Of a DNA stretch of 36,058 nt, positions 17,431 through 25,161 are shown in pieces. The translations under genes were made by a program, and so were the position numbers. Positions within the stretch are counted from its first letter, which is position 1. Every line of letters begins with the position of its first letter. A model generated the notes under the pieces. It made no database searches. It was not told where the DNA came from and saw only the letters and a list, made by a program, of their open reading frames with translations. The DNA is from Peribacillus tepidiphilus (lineage in GTDB: Bacteria; Bacillota; Bacilli; Bacillales; DSM-1321): NCBI RefSeq assembly GCF_009466385.1, contig NZ_WIAQ01000029.1, positions 1 through 36,058 on the forward strand, in the 5' to 3' direction.

Positions 17431-17480
17431 GGTGTCAGGCACCGGTCGCGGACAATTGTCTTTCTCTGGTATCTGACACT
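17431..17480 (+). repeat. Dispersed inverted repeat family A, copy 3 (degenerate)
   Basis: The left arm GGTGTCAGGCACC is intact. The core is altered (GCGGACAATTGTCTTTCT) and the right arm is GGTATCTGACACT. A partial extra arm, GGGTGTCA, lies at 17416-17423. It is the most diverged copy in the window. Confidence 0.7.
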
Positions 17481-17523
17481 TATTTGTAAAAATAAATAGT
17501 AGTGAATTGGATGCTGAAAAACT

Positions 17524-17685
17524 TTGAATCCTATTTTATTAGAAGTCCCAACTGCATTAAATACAGAAAGATTACTATTGAGAATGCCATTAGCAGGTGA
17601 TGAGAAAGTGGTAAACGAGCAATTGCAGGAAGTGAACTGTGATGTGTTAAATTGTTTCCCAATCAGCAATCCCTTCCTATTATGA
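17524..17685 (+). pseudogene. Truncated GNAT N-acetyltransferase fragment
   Basis: The frame from TTG 17524 to TGA 17683 encodes about 53 residues. The segment VPTALNTERLLLRMPLAGD followed by EKVVNEQLQE matches the N-terminal strand and first helix of RimJ/RimL-type GNAT acetyltransferases, which are normally about 180 residues long. The sequence after that ('VNCDVLNCFPISNP') no longer resembles the family. There is no acetyl-CoA-binding motif, so it is a remnant. Confidence 0.6.
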
Positions 17686-17713
17686 AACCTACAAAATTTA
17701 CCTTAATCAAAAT

Positions 17714-17744
17714 AAGACAATCCCTATGTGAAGGGGAATTGTCT
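17714..17744 (-). terminator. Probable terminator of the minus-strand VOC gene
   Basis: AAGACAATCCC pairs with GGGGAATTGTCT with one bulge. On the minus strand the stem is followed by ATTTT. It lies 37 bases beyond the VOC stop codon. Confidence 0.45.
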
Positions 17745-17781
17745 ACATAATCGAGTATCATTTAATAGCAATTAAATGGTA

Positions 17782-18192
17782 TTAGGCTTTTGTATAATTC
17801 AGATCCCAAATAATGCCGAAACGATCCTTTACTTTAGCAAATTTTGCTCCCCAAAAGGTGTCTTGAAGTTCCATTAATACGGTACCATTTTGACTTAATC
17901 TGTCATATAACTTTTGAATTTCCTCTTCGCTTTCTAATTCAAGAGCTAATGAAATGTTATTGCCAATTTCGATCGATTGACCTAGCAATACATCAGATAC
18001 CATAATAAATAATTCATCTTTTTTAAATTTTGCATGCATCACTCGATCATCCACTTCTGGAGGTGTAGGAAAATCAGCTTCACCAAATGTCTGGATTTCT
18101 ACTACTTCTCCTTCAAATACTTCCTTATAAAACTCTATTGCTTCTCTCGCATTGCCATCGAACGTTAGATATGGTGTGACTGGATGTTTCAT
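17782..18192 (-). CDS. VOC / PhnB-like glyoxalase-fold protein
   Basis: This 136-residue member of the PhnB/YjdN type opens 'HPVTPYLTFDGNAREAIEFY' and ends 'FAKVKDRFGIIWDLNY', with 'DDRVMHAKFK' in the middle. The frame is open from 18216, but AAGGAGTG lies seven bases before the ATG at 18192, which is therefore the start. Such proteins are a common, mostly uncharacterised class of small cytosolic proteins. It is a different subgroup from the protein at 1938-2333. It is the only intact gene between the permease and the alpha/beta hydrolase, lying among gene fragments. Confidence 0.88.
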   Translation of the reverse strand: MKHPVTPYLTFDGNAREAIEFYKEVFEGEVVEIQTFGEADFPTPPEVDDRVMHAKFKKDELFIMVSDVLLGQSIEIGNNISLALELESEEEIQKLYDRLSQNGTVLMELQDTFWGAKFAKVKDRFGIIWDLNYTKA

Positions 18193-18350
18193 TTTTAACA
18201 CTCCTTTTTTAGTCAATCAAAACATTACAAAAAAACACGGAAATAGAAATAATCTCCTTTTTTCCATTCTATAATAGTCGATTTGAAATTGCAAGAACGT
18301 TTGTTCTGTTTTATAAAAAATTTTTAAACAAACTTGAAAAATAGATTGGA

Positions 18351-18464
18351 ATGAACTTTATGCAATATACATTAAAAAAAGTAATCAGAACAGGGTCGTC
18401 GATGCCAATCGTTGTAGCTGACCCATATGGAAAAGAATATTTTGTTAAACTAAAAGGATCTTGA
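18351..18464 (+). pseudogene. N-terminal fragment resembling HipA-family kinases
   Basis: The frame from ATG 18351 (or ATG 18360) to TGA 18462 encodes about 35 residues. The segment YTLKKVIRTGSSMPIVVADP, then a KEYFVKLKG strand, resembles the first strands of the stand-alone HipA-like kinases of bacilli (normally about 250 residues). The stop follows directly and no further kinase sequence is present. The next frame begins a DUF302-like remnant at the same point, so two gene remnants are joined here. The assignment is tentative. Confidence 0.4.
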
Positions 18465-18609
18465 ATTTCAGAAAGAATTTAAAGTGTTGGAAGTATGTAA
18501 CCCACAGGAAGCACAAAAAGTATTAACTGAAAATGAACTGGCGGGGTATTTTTTACCATGTAAATTCGTTGTTTTCGAAAGTAAAGGCCGAATCAGTAAA
18601 ACAAAGTGA
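18454..18609 (+). pseudogene. C-terminal fragment of a DUF302 protein
   Basis: A frame overlapping the end of the HipA-like fragment encodes 'FKVLEVCNPQEAQKVL', 'NELAGYFLPCKFVVFES' and 'GRISKT' before TGA 18607. The CNP and LPC segments are those of DUF302 proteins (about 130 residues), but the N-terminal half is missing and there is no start codon or ribosome binding site. A clean terminator follows, so it was once the end of a transcription unit. Confidence 0.5.
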
Positions 18610-18616
18610 ATTAAAG

Positions 18617-18648
18617 ACCTCCGTTCATAATTCGAATGGAGGTTTTTT
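18617..18648 (+). terminator. Rho-independent terminator after the DUF302 remnant
   Basis: ACCTCCGTTC (18617-18626) pairs with GAATGGAGGT (18634-18643) with one G-U pair, then TTTTTT. Confidence 0.8.
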
Positions 18649-18833
18649 GCACTTGTTTCATTTAAACCAATTTACTTTTTGAAAGAAATGGAATAACTCA
18701 CTTTAAAAGTATCAAATGAATTCTAGTATATCTTTGAAATTTTTCCTATTATCATGGACAAACACACTTCCCTTATTTTGATAGTTTCTTAATCTGCTAA
18801 TGAAGTTCAAAGTTGTTGAAAGGGGAGAGAAAA

Positions 18834-19660
18834 GTGTTTGGATTTTCCATGATTCAAATGATTAGGCATCATGCAGATAAATTAGATCGTCCACTTCGAG
18901 ACCAGCTATTGAATGTATATAGACCGTTTAGATGGACACCATGCTTTATGCATGAAAGACTAGAGAGTTTTTTTAAACTGACAAAAAGTTTAAGGTGGTG
19001 GAATTTAAAAACAGTGAATGCCATTCACTGGGGATGAATAGTGTTTATAATATTGCTGGGAAGCATTTAATGAGTAAACTGAAGAGTGAATATCGCAGTA
19101 TCTCATGTTGTAGTGCCGAGTTAACACCAAATGCGATAGAAAACTTACTAGTATCATGTCCTCACATTAAAAAGATTCACTTAGATAGAGAAGTTAAAGC
19201 ACTATTAAATGTTGGAACACCTTCAGCAAAAGCCATTGATGTAAAAAAAATGATACGGTCCTAACAGGAAAAGGAATTACCATTGCGGTAATTGATACGG
19301 GAATCCATCCTCATCAAGATTTAGAAGGTAGAATCAAAGGCTTTAAGGAATTTATAAACAATAGAGAGGGAGCCTATGACGACAATGGACATGGTACTCA
19401 TTGTGCTACGGTGCAGACAAACCAGATATCGTAGCAGCTGGAGTTAATATTGTCTCTTTACGCGCACCAAATTCTTTTTTGGACAAGTTCCAAAAAAGTA
19501 GTAGAGTAGATACCAATTATTTTGTTCTATCGGGAACATCAATGGCTACTCCGATTTGTGCAGGGGTAGTTGCCTTGATACTAGAAGGAAATAGAGGGAT
19601 GTCCCCAGATGATGTGAAACAAAGGCTAATGAATGGAGCCGATCCATGGGGAGTGAATCC
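18834..19660 (+). pseudogene. aprX: Broken aprX-like subtilisin-family serine protease
   Basis: The recovered peptide pieces follow Bacillus AprX (about 440 residues) in order. They are FGFSMIQMIRHHADKLDRP with 'PFRWTPCF' (GTG start 18834, AGGGGAGAG upstream); then, in a new frame, 'FKNSECHSLG', 'CCSAELTPNAIENLL' and 'LDREVKALLN'; then, in another frame, 'LTGKGITIAVIDTGIHPH' with the catalytic Asp and DDNGHGTHC with the catalytic His; then YGADKPDIVAAGVN and GTSMATPICAGVVA with the catalytic Ser. Frameshifts lie near 18982 (A5) and 19243-19250 (A8). About 150 residues, including the oxyanion-hole Asn region, are deleted at about 19407. AprX likeness stops near 19660, and the sequence from there to 19937 is open but unrecognised. 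Confidence 0.85.
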
Positions 19661-20075
19661 GGGAACAGAACTGAACCTCTACTTCCGCATCATCTTTTAC
19701 TATTTTCTAACTTCAAATCCACAAAAGCGTTTAATAATCCACTATGCCCAATCTTCTCCTTATTTCAATCATAATGAAGGACTCTACAGAAAGATTGAGA
19801 ACCTAATATTCCTGTATTATTGTTTCGTATTAAATATTGATCGATATCCACTTAACACAAATGTCTTCATGAATCACGTTCGTCTATACTCAGTTGATTA
19901 CGGGGCTAGTTTGTTTTTCCTATCTAGTTTAAAATAAAAACTTTTTGGTTAGGTAAATCATTCATAAATATTCCTATTATACAAACTATGATGAAAAATA
20001 ACTAGAACTCCAAAAGCAGAAAAATTTATTTGAACGAATATCCATTTTATTCGTTTAATATGTGGAGGTGTTAAA

Positions 20076-21029
20076 ATGGGGAAACCAATTGAGAAATATA
20101 TAGAGTTTACGAACGGAATTACATTAAAGGGTACTCTTACCATACCAGAAGGGGTTAATAAACCACCTGTTGTGGTAATGATTCATGGATCAGGTAATGT
20201 CGATCGAGATGAGAATGCAAAAAGATTACAGATCAATGTTTTTAAGTATTTGACCCAGTTTTTTGTTTCGAAAGGCTTTGCCACTCTTCGTTATGATAAA
20301 AGGGGAGTAGGGGAAAGCGGGGGTTCATTTTTAGAAGCGGGTTTTTGGGATTTGGTAGAAGATGCTGCAGCTGCAGTAAATTTTGTTAGAACACAGGAAG
20401 GCATTAACACCGAGCAAATCATCTTGCTTGGCCACAGCGAAGGAGCTATTATCGCACCTGCTGTCCATAAAAAGGTTAAGGCTCAAGGCCTAATTCTCCT
20501 AGCTGGTATTTCAGAGTGCTTAAAAGATACTTTAGAGAACTATCAAATGAAGATTTTCAAAGAGGAAGTAGAAGTATTAAAAGGGTTTCAAGGAAAGCTA
20601 CTGCGTTTTTTCAAAGTTGGAAAAAAAGCAGTTGATAAACAAAAAAAGCTTTTTGAAAAGATTTTGGCTTCGGATCAAACTGTATTGAGAGATGGAGCTG
20701 TAAAAATAAATGCAAAATGGTTTAGAGAACATTTTCAATATAACGTTAGCGAAGATTTAAAAGAAATGACATGTCCGCTCATTGCAATCACTGGAGATCG
20801 AGATATCCAAGTGAATCCAGAGCAGGCTAAGGAAATTGCTGAATTGACGAAAGGTCCTTCAGAGTACCATATTATTCCTAAAATGAATCATTTGCTAAGA
20901 AAACAAGAGCAGCCGATGTCTCTTTTAAAATTGAAAAAAATCTATAAGGAAAGTGCAAAAAAACCATTAGATGAAGAAATGTTAAATATTATAGAGAAGT
21001 GGGTCGTCAAACATTATCACGAAATATAG
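20076..21029 (+). CDS. Alpha/beta hydrolase
   Basis: This is a 317-residue cytosolic serine hydrolase. The N-terminal 'VVVMIHGSGNVDRDENA' provides the oxyanion region, the nucleophile elbow is GHSEG (about 124-128), the acid is in ITGDRDIQVNP, and the His is in PKMNHLLRK. An inserted, lysine-rich cap covers about residues 145-220. The type resembles BAAT/acyl-peptide-like hydrolases and esterases of bacilli; the substrate is unknown. The start is ATG 20076 behind GTGGAGGTG. It is monocistronic, with a family A repeat and T run two bases after its stop. Confidence 0.9.
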   Translation: MGKPIEKYIEFTNGITLKGTLTIPEGVNKPPVVVMIHGSGNVDRDENAKRLQINVFKYLTQFFVSKGFATLRYDKRGVGESGGSFLEAGFWDLVEDAAAAVNFVRTQEGINTEQIILLGHSEGAIIAPAVHKKVKAQGLILLAGISECLKDTLENYQMKIFKEEVEVLKGFQGKLLRFFKVGKKAVDKQKKLFEKILASDQTVLRDGAVKINAKWFREHFQYNVSEDLKEMTCPLIAITGDRDIQVNPEQAKEIAELTKGPSEYHIIPKMNHLLRKQEQPMSLLKLKKIYKESAKKPLDEEMLNIIEKWVVKHYHEI

Positions 21030-21030
21030 A

Positions 21031-21083
21031 GTGTCAGGCACCGCTCGTGGACAAATGTCTTTCAGTGGTGCCTGACACTTTTT
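21031..21083 (+). repeat. Dispersed inverted repeat family A, copy 4 (perfect arms, terminator-like)
   Basis: GTGTCAGGCACC (21031-21042) and GGTGCCTGACAC (21067-21078) are perfectly complementary over 12 bp. They enclose GCTCGTGGACAAATGTCTTT and are followed by five T. It is the best-preserved copy and has the form of an intrinsic terminator for the hydrolase gene. The following 185 bases to the next gene hold no recognisable FMN riboswitch. Confidence 0.9.
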
Positions 21084-21268
21084 CTGTCAAAAAAACTTTA
21101 GTTGATTACAAAAATATAATTACTTACATATTGTAACTAGTTTAAAAGCATGATACATTAATTAATATTAAATTTATGGATATTTCAACATCTTTGATGT
21201 TCAATTCATAATAAAAAAGAAAAACCTATTGTTTCAAAGGTTCCTTTCTATGATTAGGAGGCAAATCA

Positions 21269-22003
21269 ATGCTTACAGCAAATACAGTAGCCATGTTAGA
21301 AGATAAAATAAAAACTATACAGCATAAAGGAAAAGCCATTTACTTAGTAGGTCCTATCAAATTGCCGGTAAGTTTATTCGGTGAAACCGTGATTTTTCAA
21401 TGGTACTCCTGGCTTCAGTGTAGCGAAGTGACGGAAAATATCGAAGAAATTATTGCAAAATTATCGTCTGTCAACTTAGCGGAACTGCAGCAATCCAGTG
21501 TGTTAATTTACGGTGAATTTGAAAAGGCAGAAGATGCCTTGATTCGTATGCACAGTATTTGCCATACAGGAGATATTTTCGGCAGTAAGCGCTGTGATTG
21601 TGGGTTTCAATTAAAGCAATCTATGAAAATGATAGTAAACCACGGAACAGGCGCTCTCTTTTATTTAGCAAATCATGAGGGTCGTGGAATCGGCTTGTTC
21701 AGCAAAGCATTGGCTTATCTCCTTCAAGAGAAAGGCTTAGACACAGTAGAAGCAAATTTAACTTTAGGTTTTGTAGATGATTCCCGTAATTACGATGATG
21801 CTATTGAAGTGCTAAAAACTCTTCGTTCCAAACCTGTAACTCTGATAACTAATAACCCAAGAAAACTAGAAGCCCTTCAGAAGTCTGGTATGAATGTGTC
21901 GGGTAGGGAACCGTTATGGGGAGATGTTTCCGAATATAACGAAAAGTACTTACAGACAAAAATCAAACGTTCTGGTCATTTAAAAGGTGGTCAATCAAAA
22001 TGA
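21269..22003 (+). CDS. GTP cyclohydrolase II (RibA-like, monofunctional)
   Basis: The 244-residue enzyme would open the imidazole ring of GTP and release formate and pyrophosphate to give the 2,5-diaminopyrimidine riboflavin precursor. The zinc site is complete: HSICHTGD followed by SKRCDCG. 'HEGRGIGL', 'LDTVEANLTLGF' and LITNNPRKLEAL match the active-site and C-terminal regions. The usual RQEGRG reads ANHEGRG here, a departure from standard RibA. There is no fused DHBP synthase, unlike the main Bacillus RibA. Its ATG has TAGGAGGC upstream, and its stop overlaps the RibD start (ATGA). It may be a secondary, pathway-specific copy. Confidence 0.88.
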   Translation: MLTANTVAMLEDKIKTIQHKGKAIYLVGPIKLPVSLFGETVIFQWYSWLQCSEVTENIEEIIAKLSSVNLAELQQSSVLIYGEFEKAEDALIRMHSICHTGDIFGSKRCDCGFQLKQSMKMIVNHGTGALFYLANHEGRGIGLFSKALAYLLQEKGLDTVEANLTLGFVDDSRNYDDAIEVLKTLRSKPVTLITNNPRKLEALQKSGMNVSGREPLWGDVSEYNEKYLQTKIKRSGHLKGGQSK

Positions 22004-23094
22004 GTGAACATGAGTTTTATATGAAATTAGCCATCGAAAATGCTCGTGCAATGAAAGGACAGACGGATCCGAATCCGCTTGTTGGTTCAGTGATTGTCAA
22101 TGATAACCGCATTGTCGGAATTGGAGCACATATGAAAGCGGGAGATCCTCATGCGGAAATCCATGCTCTGCGTATGGCGGGGGAGAAAGCAAAAGGAGGT
22201 ACAATCTACGTAACATTAGAACCATGTTCCCATCACGGTCGTACCGGTCCTTGTGCGGAAGCAATCGTTCAGGCAGGAATAAAAAAAGTAGTAGTTGCTA
22301 CCCTTGACCCCAATCCGCTTGTGTCAGGGCGGGGAATTAAAATTCTGAAGGATGCAGGCATTGAGGTAATAGTGGGTGTATGTGAGGAAGAATCAAGAAC
22401 GATGAACGAAGTTTTTAACAAATATATTGTGACAAAGCGCCCATTCGTTACACTGAAGTCTGCTGTTACACTAGATGGAAAAATTGCTACTTCAACATCA
22501 GATAGTAAATGGATTACCTCTGAAGATGCTAGAAGAGAAGTCCATCAGCTCCGAAACGAGAACGCAGCCATTTTAGTTGGAGTCAACACAGTCATAAAGG
22601 ATAATCCGGAGCTTACTGCACGTATTCCTAACGGTAGGAACCCAATCCGAGTGATTTTGGATTCAACCCTCCGAATTCCATTAGAATCAAAAGTCATTAC
22701 AGATGGACAGGCTCCAACTTGGATTTTTACAACACCTAATCATTCTGCTGAAAAAAGGGAGTTTTTAGAAAGCAAAGGAATCAAAGTATTCGTGACAAAT
22801 GGCGACAAGCATGTAGATGTTGAGGAAACCGTAGAGATTTTAGGTGAAAACTTTATTTCTTCCGTTTTGATTGAAGCTGGAGGAGAAGTGAATGCTGCAT
22901 TTTTGGAGCATAAGCTCATTGACAAGCTTGTTTTATATGTAGCACCAAAGGTCATTGGTGGAAAGCTAGCACCAAGCTTTTTAGAAGGTACAGGTGTGGA
23001 ATACATGAAGGATGCCATTGAATTTTCCAATGTTACCCTCACCCAGATCGGCAAGGATTTTAGGTTTGTCGGTTATCCAATTTATGTATCTTAA
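22000..23094 (+). CDS. ribD: Bifunctional pyrimidine deaminase/reductase RibD
   Basis: This 364-residue two-domain enzyme deaminates the diaminopyrimidine and then reduces the ribosyl chain with NADPH. The N-terminal deaminase has the zinc motif DPHAEIHAL and EPCSHHGRTGPCAEA. The C-terminal reductase has 'TLDGKIATSTSDSKWITS', 'AILVGVNTVIKDNPELT' and IEAGGEVNAAFLE. All expected segments are present, and the length is normal. Its start overlaps the end of the GTP cyclohydrolase gene by four bases, so the two are translationally coupled. No riboflavin synthase or lumazine synthase gene follows. In Bacillus, the main ribD normally heads the rib operon, so this may be a second copy. Confidence 0.92.
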   Translation: MSEHEFYMKLAIENARAMKGQTDPNPLVGSVIVNDNRIVGIGAHMKAGDPHAEIHALRMAGEKAKGGTIYVTLEPCSHHGRTGPCAEAIVQAGIKKVVVATLDPNPLVSGRGIKILKDAGIEVIVGVCEEESRTMNEVFNKYIVTKRPFVTLKSAVTLDGKIATSTSDSKWITSEDARREVHQLRNENAAILVGVNTVIKDNPELTARIPNGRNPIRVILDSTLRIPLESKVITDGQAPTWIFTTPNHSAEKREFLESKGIKVFVTNGDKHVDVEETVEILGENFISSVLIEAGGEVNAAFLEHKLIDKLVLYVAPKVIGGKLAPSFLEGTGVEYMKDAIEFSNVTLTQIGKDFRFVGYPIYVS

Positions 23095-23114
23095 CAGCGA
23101 AGGTAGGTTACAGC

Positions 23115-23687
23115 ATGAAATTTGGTTTTGATATTGATGATACATTAATTAACTTAAGGGAGCATGCCTTCCATTTATATAATAAAAAGCTTAATAAAAA
23201 TGTCGGGCTCGACGTCTTCCATTCCTTAAAAACAGTTGAAATTCATGAACCGTTCGGATTGACAGCAAAGCAAGGTGGAGAAATGTGGAATAGTTTACTA
23301 GAAGAAATATACTACACATCTTGTCCTCCGTTTCCTTTTGCAGTAGAAACGCTTCAGGAATTAGAAAAACAGGGACACGAAGTATATTATATAACGGCTC
23401 GACCAAAAGAACATTGCGAACAAACGAAGCAATGGCTAAGAAAGAATGGTTTCCCTGTCCATGATGACCGCTTTTTCTGCGGCATGAAAGACGAAGACAA
23501 GGTTCGAATTATCGAAGAGCTTAATTTGGACTACTATTTTGATGATAAACCTGCTGTATTGGAAACATTGCTTGATAAGCCAATTAAGGTATATGCAAAA
23601 CATACGTCTTACAACCAGGATTTTGAAATTCCACGCATTACGAATTGGTCTGAATTGTGGGATATCATAAATGTCAAACCGGAATAG
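23115..23687 (+). CDS. HAD-family 5'-nucleotidase-like phosphatase (YqfW-like)
   Basis: This 190-residue HAD phosphatase is of the NT5C/YqfW type. Motif I is FDIDDTL (5-11, nucleophile and acid Asp), motif II is the Thr in YYITARP, and motif IV is YYFDDKPAV. A short cap follows motif I. The start is ATG 23115, with AGGTAGG upstream, 20 bases after ribD. In context it could supply the dephosphorylation of 5-amino-6-(ribitylamino)uracil phosphate, a step carried out by HAD enzymes in bacilli, but general nucleotidase activity is equally possible. It is part of the operon 21269-24838. Confidence 0.85.
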   Translation: MKFGFDIDDTLINLREHAFHLYNKKLNKNVGLDVFHSLKTVEIHEPFGLTAKQGGEMWNSLLEEIYYTSCPPFPFAVETLQELEKQGHEVYYITARPKEHCEQTKQWLRKNGFPVHDDRFFCGMKDEDKVRIIEELNLDYYFDDKPAVLETLLDKPIKVYAKHTSYNQDFEIPRITNWSELWDIINVKPE

Positions 23688-23749
23688 TTTGAACTTATAT
23701 TTTATAGCTGTAGAAAAACCTGCAGGGGATTAACATAAGGTGGACGAAA

Positions 23750-24838
23750 ATGGGTCTTAAAACAGAAGTGTGTATAGTAGGTTGTGGCCCTGGCGGCGCT
23801 TTATTAGGCTATTTATTAGCGAAAAATAATATTCCAACCATTATTCTAGAACGGAATGAAGAGATCGACAAAGAATTTAGGGGAGAACATCTAAATCATG
23901 AGGGCGAACAAATATTAAAAAAATATCAGCTCTACGAAAAGCTGGAAGAATACGGCCTCCTTTTGATGAAAAGGGTAGAATATATAGACCATGGTAAAGT
24001 AATAAAGACAATCACTCCTGATCCTGAAAACGAGCATGTTGGAATCCATGTACCTCAAAATAACTTGCTTAATCTTTTCGTTAATGAATCGCACCAATTT
24101 GAACATTATCAATTAATGCTGGGAACTAAGGTAACGGAAACCATTCAAGATGAAACAGGCCATTATATTGGAGTTAAAGCTACAAAAAATGGTAAAGAAA
24201 TCTCCATTCACAGTTCTGTTATCGTCGGAGCTGATGGTCGATACTCTACCGTCCGAAAACTGGCGAACATTCCAACAACTATCATGAAACATGGCTACGA
24301 CCTTCTTTGGGCGAAAATTCCCAGCCCTGCTGGATGGGAGCCTACTATAAAATTAGCTATGGTACATGATATGCAGCTTGCATTATTTACTCAAGCTGGC
24401 GGTTTTATTCAAATTGGCTGGAATATTGAGGAAGGGTCTTATCCGACCTTAAGAAAACAGTCCTTTGAACCATTTATTATGAATCTATTAAATGCTTTCC
24501 CTGAGCTAACTGAAGTGGTTCATCAGCATATTCGCTCTTGGAATGATTTTGTTTTATTACAGGTTCAAAGCTCTCGTTCTGAAACTTGGGTAAAAGAAGG
24601 ATTAGTCATCATGGGCGATGCAGCTCATACAATGAGCCCAACTGGAGCAATCGGAGTCAATAGTGCCTTAAAGGATGCCGATGTCCTAAGCAATGTTTTA
24701 CAAAATGCTATTCTTCAGAAAGATCCTAGTGTAAAGCAACTGAAACTTTTTGAACATACACGTCGAGAGGATATTGAAAAACTCCAACACGATCAATTAG
24801 AAAAAGAAGCTTCTTTTAAAGGGAATTTTGTGGTGTAG
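23750..24838 (+). CDS. FAD-dependent aromatic-ring monooxygenase-like protein
   Basis: The 362-residue class A flavoprotein monooxygenase has GCGPGGA near residue 10 for ADP binding, 'GADGRYSTVRK' as the DG motif, and 'IMGDAAHTMSPTGAIGVNSAL' as the GD motif that contacts FAD. There is no C-terminal extension and no membrane segment. Such enzymes hydroxylate, or oxidatively modify, electron-rich rings using NAD(P)H and oxygen. The gene lies 62 bases after the HAD gene and ends the operon; its TAG overlaps the first base of a family A repeat. Its position suggests it acts on a product of the RibA/RibD steps, which is inference. Confidence 0.87.
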   Translation: MGLKTEVCIVGCGPGGALLGYLLAKNNIPTIILERNEEIDKEFRGEHLNHEGEQILKKYQLYEKLEEYGLLLMKRVEYIDHGKVIKTITPDPENEHVGIHVPQNNLLNLFVNESHQFEHYQLMLGTKVTETIQDETGHYIGVKATKNGKEISIHSSVIVGADGRYSTVRKLANIPTTIMKHGYDLLWAKIPSPAGWEPTIKLAMVHDMQLALFTQAGGFIQIGWNIEEGSYPTLRKQSFEPFIMNLLNAFPELTEVVHQHIRSWNDFVLLQVQSSRSETWVKEGLVIMGDAAHTMSPTGAIGVNSALKDADVLSNVLQNAILQKDPSVKQLKLFEHTRREDIEKLQHDQLEKEASFKGNFVV

Positions 24839-24890
24839 TGCCAGGCACCGCTCGTGGACAAATGTCTTTCTGGAATGACTGACACTTTTT
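24838..24890 (+). repeat. Dispersed inverted repeat family A, copy 5
   Basis: The left arm is GTGCCAGGCACC and the core CGTGGACAAATGTCTTTCTG is intact. The right arm GAATGACTGACAC pairs less well. It is followed by five T. It starts within the stop codon of the monooxygenase gene and could act as its terminator. Confidence 0.85.
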
Positions 24891-24956
24891 CCCTTTACCT
24901 TACCATCTTTTTTATGCTATATTATGTAAAGATTTTGAATTGAATATATACATCGA

Positions 24957-25047
24957 AATTCACTAGGGGAGCCTATGGCTGAGATAGAACTTGTGTTCTA
25001 GACCCTTTGAACCTGATCTGGATTATACCAGCGGAGGGAAGTGGATA
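24957..25047 (+). promoter_or_regulatory. TPP riboswitch (THI element)
   Basis: The conserved blocks are in order: ACTAGGGGAGCC, GGCTGAGATAG, ACCCTTTGAACCTGATCTGG, TTATACCAGCGGAGGGAAG. A variable P3 arm lies between the first and third blocks. A plausible promoter (TTTACC, 18 bases, TATATT) lies at about 24894-24923. The aptamer is followed by a terminator at 25089, so TPP binding should stop transcription of the salvage operon. Confidence 0.96.
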
Positions 25048-25088
25048 GAAGCTTTCATGTCATCCTTTTTTTCATGGCATTAGTTTTT

Positions 25089-25130
25089 AACCCACTCATT
25101 TCTCTGGAAGTGAGTGGGTTTTTATTTTTT
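25089..25130 (+). terminator. Riboswitch-controlled intrinsic terminator
   Basis: AACCCACTCA (25089-25098) pairs with TGAGTGGGTT (25111-25120), followed by TTTATTTTTT. It lies between the TPP aptamer and the first gene and is the expected expression platform. Confidence 0.88.
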
Positions 25131-25161
25131 GCTTTATTAACTGAAAGGAGATTACTAGAGT

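Noticed and set aside
17421-17669. Minus-strand open frame of 82 codons
   Set aside because: It covers a family A repeat and lies opposite the GNAT remnant; no family likeness.
18813-18833. Seven extra codons before the aprX GTG start
   Set aside because: AprX likeness begins at the GTG, which has the ribosome binding site directly upstream.
21084-21268. Possible FMN riboswitch before the GTP cyclohydrolase gene
   Set aside because: None of the conserved RFN blocks is present in the 185-base leader.
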